From assembly GCA_009192285.1 (NCBI GenBank), contig WBVU01000016.1, positions 1,004,186-1,063,799 of the forward strand: a stretch of DNA of 59,614 nucleotides, written 5' to 3'. Both the position numbers and the translations under genes were made by a program. The DNA comes from Morchella semilibera (lineage: Eukaryota > Ascomycota > Pezizomycetes > Pezizales > Morchellaceae). Below, piece after piece: positions 53,258 through 59,614 of this stretch (the first letter of the stretch is position 1; every line of letters starts with the position of its first letter). The notes beneath the pieces are model-generated. The model had not been told where the DNA came from. It was given only the letters and a program-made list of their open reading frames with translations, and made no database searches.

Positions 53258-56200
53258 CTCTCCTCTCTCTTTGTCTGCTTCTGCTGCTTCTGGTGTCTCT
53301 GGTGAGAAGGTTTCGGATAACGATCATCTTGTTGTTTCAGGTATCGTATATGATGAGAATAAAACTGTTAAAATCTACTCACTTGTTGACACCGGGGCTT
53401 CCGGATTCGCATTCATTGATGAATCATTTGTACGCCACAAGGAAATCCCCACTACTCTTCTCCCTAATCCTCGCGCCCTTCATGTTATCGATGGAAGAGA
53501 AATCTCCTCTGGTAGCATTACTCATATTACCCACTTTTCTCTTCGCATTCAAGGTCATACTGAAAAGATTTCTGCCTATGTTACCCGCTTAGGACATTAT
53601 CCGTTGGTGCTAGGAATCCCCTGGCCGCGCCGACATAATGTTGCTATTAACTTTGGCGATAATTCGTTGACCTTCGGGTCCCCTCTGTCTCCAACGTTGC
53701 AATGATAATTAAGTTCCCGCTTATGTTAAGGTAATTACCTCACCGCTTCCCGCCAATCACGACTTTGAGATTGTCAGTGCTGCCACCTTTGCTGAAACCA
53801 CCCAGGGACTAACCGTGTATGCCCTGTTCCTTGGTGGTTCTACGGAGTCGATACGCCCGGAAATTGCTACTTTGGTTCCTCCCGAACATCACCACTTTTT
53901 GCAACGGTTTGTGTCCCGGCGTCTTGGCATTTGTCCCGACAGTTCGGTAGGAGATGTATGGTTGTGATTGTTAGGGTAATGTTAAGCGAGAGCGGGGAGT
54001 GCGAGGTGGAGGCTGTCGTCATTAGGTTCTAGGAGGTTCGATGGCGTGATGGATTGGTAATGTAGAATAGCGGAGATGGTGGGGAGTATCACGGGGTGTG
54101 GTAGCAACGGGTTTCTATGAAGTTCTATGAGCGAAAGTGTGAGTCATAATGGATCAGGGAAGAGTGTTAAATAGCGGGGATAGATGTTTTCCTTAGTTCT
54201 TTCTTTCTTTTCTCTCTGTCTCGTCTTCCTGTTATCTCAGCACATAGGAATCTACTCCTATTTCCAAGCCATGGCCTCTTGTACCAAATACTTGATCCTC
54301 TGACGAGGGGAAACTCTTAGCAGTCCTCATCGTTCTCGTTGAAGTCCATCTAGTCCTCGCTTTCCCTGCTCTGTGTCCTTGTGCCCTTACCCTTGCCTTT
54401 GCCTTTGCCGGTGCCTGTGCTTGTGCCTGCCCGGTGTTGCCTTTGTCTTCGTCAGTCTCCTCGTCCCTAGACTGTGCTCCTCGGGTTCTTCTGCGTCATC
54501 ATTGTCATCTTCTTCTTTGTGTCGGGTTACTCCGTCACAGTTTGGCAAGGAAGGTCCCCAGAAACTGCCCCCGCACCGTCCCTATGATATTTGGATCAAT
54601 CTTCATGAGGGAAAGGAACCCCCCTTCGGTCCTCTATATAGTATGTCTCGAGATGAGCTGGCCGCATTGATCGAGTATATCGATGATATGTTAAAGAAAG
54701 GGTTTATCGAGTCTAGCTCCTCCCCCGCCGGATCCCCTGTTCTGTTTGTGAAAAAGCCTGGTGGTGGACTTCGATTCTGTGTGGATTATCGAGGCCTGAA
54801 TGCGATTACCGTTAAGAACCGATATCCATTGCCGCTGCCCAAGGAAACGTTTAATCAACTTTGCAAGGCCAAATGGTATACCAAGCTGGACTTGAAGAAT
54901 GCCTATAATCTGGTCCGGGTTGCAGCTGGAGATGAGTGGAAAACTGCGTTTCGCACCAGAGTCGGCCATTTTCAGTACAAAGTGATGCCCTTCGGATTGA
55001 CCAATGCCCCCGCCGTCTTTCAGCATTTTATTAATGATACTCTTCACCCCTTCCTGGATCGCTTTTGTACAGCTTATCTTGATGATATCCTTATTTATAG
55101 TGAGGATTTGGAATCTCATTGCGACCATGTCAATCAAGTCCTGCAAGCTCTTACCGATGCCGACCTCTATTGCTCTCCTGAGAAATGCGAGTTCCAGGTT
55201 AAGGAAGTGAAGTACTTGGGCATGATTGTTACTACCGAAGGCCTAAAGCTCGACCCCAAAAAGATTGAAACCATCGTTAAGTGGGCTCGTCCCCTGAACG
55301 TTAGAGATATACAAGTGTTCAATGGTTGGGCAAATTTCTATCGGCGTTTTATCAAAAACTATTCGGGAATTGTTCGTCCTCTTACTATGCTTACCAAGGG
55401 AAACGTGCTGTTTGTATGGTCCCCCGCTTGCGAAGGGGCATTTGAAGGATTGAAGACTGCGTTTACTACTGCCCCGATTCTCCGACATTTTGATTTTGAT
55501 CGCCAAGCCATTGTGGAAACAGATGCGTCAGACTATGTTTCAGGTGGCACTCTCTCTCAGTATAGCGATGAGAATATTCTTCACCCTGTTGCTTATTTCT
55601 CTGGAACTCACTCCCCCACTGAATGCAATTACGAGATTTACGATAAAGAATTGCTGGCTATTATTAAGTGTTTTGAGGAATAGAGAGCTGAACTGATGGG
55701 TGTTGCCGAACCTATCGAAGTCCTCAGTGATCATGGGAATTTGGAATACTTTATGACTAAGAGAGATCTGAATCGCCGACAGGCACGCTGGTCAGAGTTT
55801 CTTTCGCGGTTTAATTATGTGATTAAGTATCGGTCAGGAAAGCAAGGGGGAAAACCAGATGCATTGACTAGGAGATCAGGAGATCTGCCTAAAAAGGGGG
55901 ATGAACGCCTGACGCAGCAAAGTCAGACAGTATTGAAGTCCCATAATTTGGGTTTGTTGGCAGCCATTCCGGCTGTCTGAGGACAGTCACCCCTAGAGAA
56001 ACCTTTTGAACAGGCTTATGTCACTGACTCATTCCCAAATAAAATCTTAGGACTCCTCCGAGATGGCATTAGGCACTCCCGAGAGATTACCCTAGCAGAG
56101 TGTTCAACCAGGAAAGGCCTCTTGACCTACCGCGGGAAACTCTTTGTTCCAGACGATACGCCTCTGCACTTGCACCTGTTAAGGGAATACCATGATGCTC

Positions 56201-57555
56201 CATCTGCAGGCCACTCTGGGAAAGCCAAAACCTTTCAGCTCCTCGCCCGTTCCTATTATTGGCCAGGGATGCGCAATACGGTGGACCGCTATGTTAGGAA
56301 TTGCCACACCTGCAGTCGTAGTAAGACGGCTCACCACGCCCCCTATGGAGTTCTTCGCCCTCTACCGATTCCTCAGAAACCTTGGACACATGTTTCCATG
56401 GACTTCGTCACGGGACTACCGGAGAGCAAGGGGAGAGATGCGATTCTCGTGGTAGTTGATCGTCTGTCGAAGATGAGACACTATATTGCCTGCAATACTA
56501 CCACTGGCTCTGAAGATCTTGCACGTCTGTTTATTGATTATGTTTGGAAGCTTCATGGTCTCCCAACTAGTATTGTCTCCGATCATGGTACTCGGTTTAC
56601 GTCCCGGTTCTGGAAGTCCCTCTGCAAATTATTAAAGATTAATGTTCCTATGTCCTCCGCCTTCCATCCCGAAACTGATGGCCAGACGGAACGGGTTAAT
56701 GCGGTGATAGAACAGTACTTGAGGAGTTATGTATCCTACCAGCAAAATGACTGGGTGGACTGGTTACCTCTCGGCGAGTTCGCCTCTAATAATCACTATT
56801 CGGAGACAACTCAAATTTCTTCTTTTATGGCTAACTATGGCTTCGACCCACGGTTTACGGAAAATTTAGCACTACCACCGTTTACCGATTGCTCCCAGGA
56901 TACCAATGCCCTTGTTCAGAAGATGGCTGAGATTCACGATCAGTTGCAAGCTGAGATGCGTTATGCCCAAGACCGCCAGGAGACCAATGCCAATGTTCAT
57001 CGAGTTCCCGCCCCAGTCTACCAGGTAGGCGATGAGGTATGGTTGAATGCTAGGAATATACAGACTACTAGGCCATCCCGGAAACTTGATTGAAAACGTC
57101 TTGGTCGATTCAAGATTAAGTCAATTATTAGTCCTTATGCCTACGAACTCGATCTCCCCTCTACAATGAAGATACATCCTGTTTTTCATGTTTCGAAGTT
57201 GGAACCCTGCGCTACCGATCCCTTACCAGGACATATTCCCCCTCCCGCACCCCCGGTGATTGTTGACGGTGAGGAGGAATGGGAAGTCGATGAGCTCCTA
57301 GATTCCCGTTTACGTTTTTCGCGTCTGCAGTATTTGGTTAAGTGGAAGGATTATGATGCACCAACTTGGGAATACACCGCGAATCTTACCAATGTTCCCC
57401 ACCTTTTGTCCCGCTTTCATGTAGCATATCCTACCAAGCCGGGACCTGATGGAATTCTCGCGGAGCTCGAATCTAAAGAGAGGGCAACTATTATGGCTCC
57501 GCCTCCTGTACCCCGCCTTCCGCCAAGGCGTCTCTGGAACAGGGTTGTTGGATAG
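53223..57555 (+). pseudogene. pol: Element 2 Pol, split by solo LTR and three stops
   Basis: Protease (LVDTGASGFAFI, near 53385) reads to a TGA at 53703-53705, where the frame changes by +1. A linker follows (FLGGSTESIRPEI), then solo LTR-A A15 at 53912-54539. Reverse transcriptase resumes ([33 protein letters not shown], catalytic YLDD near 55078), RNase H ([12 protein letters not shown]), TAG at 55681-55683 replacing the Trp seen in element 1 (EEW), TGA at 55978-55980, integrase (HDAPSAGH, CHTCSRSK, SMDFVTGLP, SDHGTRFT, ETDGQTERVN), TGA at 57091-57093 replacing Trp in KLDWKRLG, and the chromodomain (WEVDELLDSR, YLVKWKDYDAPTWE). It ends inside the 3' LTR. Confidence 0.93.
53912..54539 (+). 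repeat. Solo LTR-A copy A15 in pol of element 2, TSD GTTTG
   Basis: 628-bp LTR-A, TGTCCCGG...CCGTCACA, with perfect duplications GTTTG (53907-53911 and 54540-54544) between protease and reverse transcriptase. The 436-codon frame reported from 54373 begins inside this LTR and runs into RT, so its first 57 or so residues are LTR-derived and not part of Pol. Confidence 0.95.
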
Positions 57556-57943
57556 TATCGGTTGATGTCGGAAGTAGAATGAGGGATTAGGAAGGAGCTC
57601 GGGTAATGGAATGTAAGCGCTAGGAAGAATTGGGTAGTAACGGATAGAATTGGGTTTATTGGGAATAGTATGAGTGGTCCTGGCGTGTAGTAGTTTCTAC
57701 GGGATTCTATGGTATGAGTCATTGGTGCGGGGGGGATAGTTGTATATATAGTGTTTGTTCTTTCCTATGTTTCTGCTTCTCTAGGCAACGTCTTCTTTCT
57801 GTTAGCAATACATTACTTTGGCTTCGGCCCTCCTGTTCTTGCCTCGACCCTGAACCTGAACCTGAACCTGAACCTGCCTCGCCTCGGGTATCTCTTGAGC
57901 CGACCCTGTCCTAGCCCTCGACCCGACCCCGCCCCGTTAGACT
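57489..57943 (+). repeat. 3' LTR (LTR-E) of Gypsy element 2
   Basis: About 455 bp matching the 5' LTR. It contains the last 22 or so codons of pol (stop 57553-57555), a TATATATAG box at 57743-57751, and (CCTGAA)4 at 57849-57872 against six units in the 5' LTR. Purine tract AAAGAGAGGG just upstream. Confidence 0.88.
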
Positions 57944-58025
57944 GAGCTATCGCGATATCCAAGAGCGCACATCAAAACGAAGATAGAGACAAGCACAATC
58001 ATCCTGAGGACGGAGATGAAAACGA
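57944..58025. other. Host segment between element 2 and LTR-A A16
   Basis: 82 bp ending CATCCTGAGGACGGAGATGAAAACGA, which runs naturally into the GACGAAGACGAGG tract after A16. Probably the target gene of both insertions. Confidence 0.5.
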
Positions 58026-58657
58026 TGTGACGGAGTAACCCGACGCAAAGAAGAAGATGACAATGATGACGCAGAAGAACCCGAGGAGCACAGTCTAGGG
58101 ACGAGGAGACTGACGAAGACAGAGGCAACACCGGGCAGGCACAAGCACAGGCACCGGCGAAGGCAAAGGCAAGGGTAAGGGCACAAGGACACAGAGCAGG
58201 GAAAGCGAGGACCAGATGGACCTCAACGAGAACGATGAGAGATACTAGGAGTTTCCCCTTGTCAGAGGATCAGATAGTTAACACGAGAGACTATAGCTTG
58301 GAAATAGGAGTAGATTCCTATGTACTGAGGTAACAGGAAGACGAGACAAAGAGGAAAGAAAGAAGAGACTAAGGAAAACATCTATCTCCGCTATTTAACA
58401 CACCTCCTCCACTAGTCCGCTATGACTCACACTTTCGCTCATAGAACCTCATAGAAACCCGTTGCTACCACACCTCGTAATCCTCCCCACCATCTCCGCT
58501 ATTCTGCATTACCAATCCATCACGCCATCGAACCTCCCAGAACCTAATGACGACAACCCCCACCTCGCACTCCCCATTCTCGCTTAACATTACCCGAACC
58601 ACCACAACTGTACACCGCCTACCGGACTGTCGGAACAAATGCCAAAACGCCGGGACA
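58026..58657 (-). repeat. Solo LTR-A copy A16, TSD AACGA/GACGA
   Basis: 632-bp reverse LTR-A, TGTGACGG...CGCCGGGACA. Flanks are AACGA (58021-58025) and GACGA (58658-58662), one A/G difference. Inserted into an acidic-codon microsatellite. Confidence 0.92.
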
Positions 58658-58760
58658 GACGAAGACGAAGACGAGGACGAGGACGAGGACGAAGATGAGG
58701 ACGCAGACGAGGACGAAGACGAGGACGAAGACGAGGACGGTGACGGAGACGACGAAGACG
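58658..58760 (+). repeat. (GACGAG/GACGAA)n microsatellite
   Basis: About 100 bp of GACGAAGACGAGGACGAGG repeats. In one frame it encodes an Asp-Glu run, in another Arg/Thr. It continues the pre-insertion sequence left of A16. Confidence 0.85.
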
Positions 58761-59614
58761 AACCTCGCCACGCCTCACAAGGACGTTGTCAGAGACAGAA
58801 AAAAAAAAGGCTTTCAAGGCAAGGTGGTCAAAGGAGGTTGTTTCGATGGACGCAAGCACTGCCAAGGTGACTTTGGGATTGGCCGCCTCCCCAAAGGGTT
58901 TCAACAGATTGAGGAAAGACCTCGCCGCAGAGATGACAAGAACAAGATGGGTCAATAAAAGAACTAGCGGGCTTACTCATTTTAATGAGTTGGTTGCATG
59001 GCTTCTTGAACAGAGGCCTCTGGTAGGTTGGCCACGATCATGGGGGCCAGAGGAAATAGCCAGGCCAAAGATACAGGAAGCACTTACCTGGCTAGTGGTC
59101 GATGTCAGCGGAAGGGAAAAGGTCCTAGGGCTGGGAAATTCGGGAATTCACCCGAGATTAGCTCACACCCGAGACTGGACGCGACGATTCGACGATCTGC
59201 CGCAAGGCTCTCAAGGGCACTCCGGCAAAGCACCAAAAAGCATCGCCCCACAATCTGAGCGACTAATATCTGTCACCGTTGTCGACCCTGACCGTTTTAA
59301 TGAATACGATCCTGATGCTAGGAGACGGGAATACACTTGGACCCATGCACATAATGAGCCTAGTTACGCTGCTGTGATGACTCGGAGGAATATCCAAGAG
59401 CTTGGAAGAGTCGCCTGCAAGCATATCCCCAGTGGTCGGTTGGTCCGGGAATTCTATGGCTCGATGAACCAACCAGCCGAACCGGAAGAGGAACCAGCCT
59501 GGGTCCGCATAATGGATACTGAGGAGGTAGAAGCCTGGATGCTCGGAAGTCTGGCGAAACCTCTCCGTGTTCTGGCCATACTTCACAGAGTAGGCCAGAC
59601 TGAACCCCATGGTG
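58744..59614 (+). CDS. Unknown protein, 290 codons open to the window edge
   Basis: An uninterrupted plus-strand frame from after TGA (58741-58743) to the last base, still open. The first ATG is at 58849. It starts basic (RRRRRRTSPR, then EKKKAFKARWSKEVVSMD), followed by KVTLGLAASPKGFNRLRKDL, NELVAWLLEQRPLVGW, VVDVSGREKVLGLGNSG, VVDPDRFNEYDPDARRREYT, MTRRNIQELGRVACKHIPSG and EEEPAWVRIMDTEEVEAWML. Mixed, globular-looking composition in the second half. I do not recognise a domain or catalytic motif. An uninterrupted stretch of this length in GC-neutral DNA argues for a real or recently active gene. The start is uncertain: LTR-A A16 and Gypsy element 2 separate it from a possible N-terminal part at 50.3-51.3 kb. 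Confidence 0.6.

Larger units (their letters stand above)
51278..57943 (+). mobile_element. Gypsy element 2 (chromodomain Ty3/Gypsy), full-length but inactivated
   Basis: 5' LTR 51278-51737, gag, pol, 3' LTR 57489-57943, total about 6.7 kb including a 633-bp solo LTR-A insertion with duplication. Related to element 1 through Gag core, Pol and the frameshift heptamer, but the LTRs are a different sequence (LTR-E). I see nonsense codons in gag (1) and pol (3) and a frameshift after protease. A clear target duplication is not visible at these ends (CCAAG / GAGCT), so the termini may be a few bases off. Confidence 0.92.

Noticed and set aside
52721-53305. 194-codon Leu/Val-rich plus frame
   Set aside because: Alternative phase of gag over CTGCTCCTGCT-type repeats. 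It looks membrane-like only through composition.
54373-54540. N-terminal part of a 436-codon frame continuing into reverse transcriptase
   Set aside because: These residues are encoded by the solo LTR-A A15. Only the part after 54540 is Pol.
499-58131. A recurring frame of about 80-100 aa (MRSIRSSLSL...LPLPVPVLV...HHCHLLLC), found at 499-792, 1422-1730, 3958-4251, 6062-6340, 7374-7607, 19230-19463 and 57937-58131
   Set aside because: It lies at the same place in every LTR-A copy, starts or breaks differently in each, and owes its Leu/Pro/Val run to the TTTGCC/GGCAAA repeat tract. It is repeat sequence, not a conserved gene.
1-59614. CRISPR arrays, rRNA and tRNA genes, bacterial operons
   Set aside because: No regularly spaced direct repeats with unique spacers, no rRNA blocks, and no T-loop-like match that folds convincingly by eye. 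A tRNAscan-type run would be needed to exclude a single tRNA.

Overview
The window is eukaryotic and almost certainly from a filamentous ascomycete fungus. Introns are short (40-80 nt) with GT...AG ends and CTAAC/CTAAT branch points, there are fungal single-copy genes (a FIG1 homologue and TMA16), and most of the rest is chromodomain Ty3/Gypsy retrotransposons, many solo LTRs and two fungal-type DNA transposons. A repeat-rich Pezizomycete such as a truffle would fit, but that is a guess from style, not proof. There are no bacterial-type operons, CRISPR arrays or rRNA, and I could not verify any tRNA.

I label five LTR families. LTR-A (about 630 bp, TGTCCCGG...TCACA) has 16 full or partial copies (A1-A16), nearly all solo and many with their own 5-bp target duplications. 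LTR-B belongs to Gypsy element 1 and LTR-E to Gypsy element 2. LTR-C (about 1 kb) and LTR-D (about 450 bp) occur only as solo copies or fragments.

Layout. 1-4.6 kb: LTR-A and LTR-D copies around a decayed intron-containing gene. 4.6-11.0 kb: an AT-rich decayed element, tentatively Helitron-like, cut by four LTR-A copies, two of which themselves carry younger LTR-C and LTR-D insertions. 11.5-17.4 kb: nearly intact Gypsy element 1, inserted into an LTR-A copy. 17.6-20.7 kb: a LINE fragment, two LTR-A copies (one carrying a fold-back MITE) and LTR-D. 20.7-36.3 kb: old, mostly unreadable sequence with a Gypsy protease fragment and LTR relics. 36.3-39.0 kb: a small host-gene island, with FIG1 (minus, at least four coding exons) and TMA16 (plus, three exons) read outward from a shared 1.2-kb interval. 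39.4-43.8 kb: inverted LTR-A copies and broken Gypsy element 3. 43.8-46.0 kb: a pogo/Tigger-like transposon. 46.1-46.4 kb: a 29-bp minisatellite. 46.4-49.5 kb: a broken KDZ (Plavaka-like) transposase. 50.3-51.3 kb: low-complexity repeat-protein sequence. 51.3-57.9 kb: Gypsy element 2, broken by a solo LTR-A and nonsense mutations. 58.0-59.6 kb: LTR-A, an acidic-codon microsatellite, and a 290-codon reading frame of unknown family running off the right edge.

The clearest functional signal beyond ordinary annotation is at the gag-pol junction of the two Gypsy elements. Both carry G GGT TTT in the gag frame, pol continues in the -1 frame, and in element 1 a perfect 9-bp stem starts 5 nt downstream. 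Stop codons and mismatched target duplications are mostly C-to-T/G-to-A transitions. That fits cytosine-deamination or RIP-like decay, which I could not quantify.
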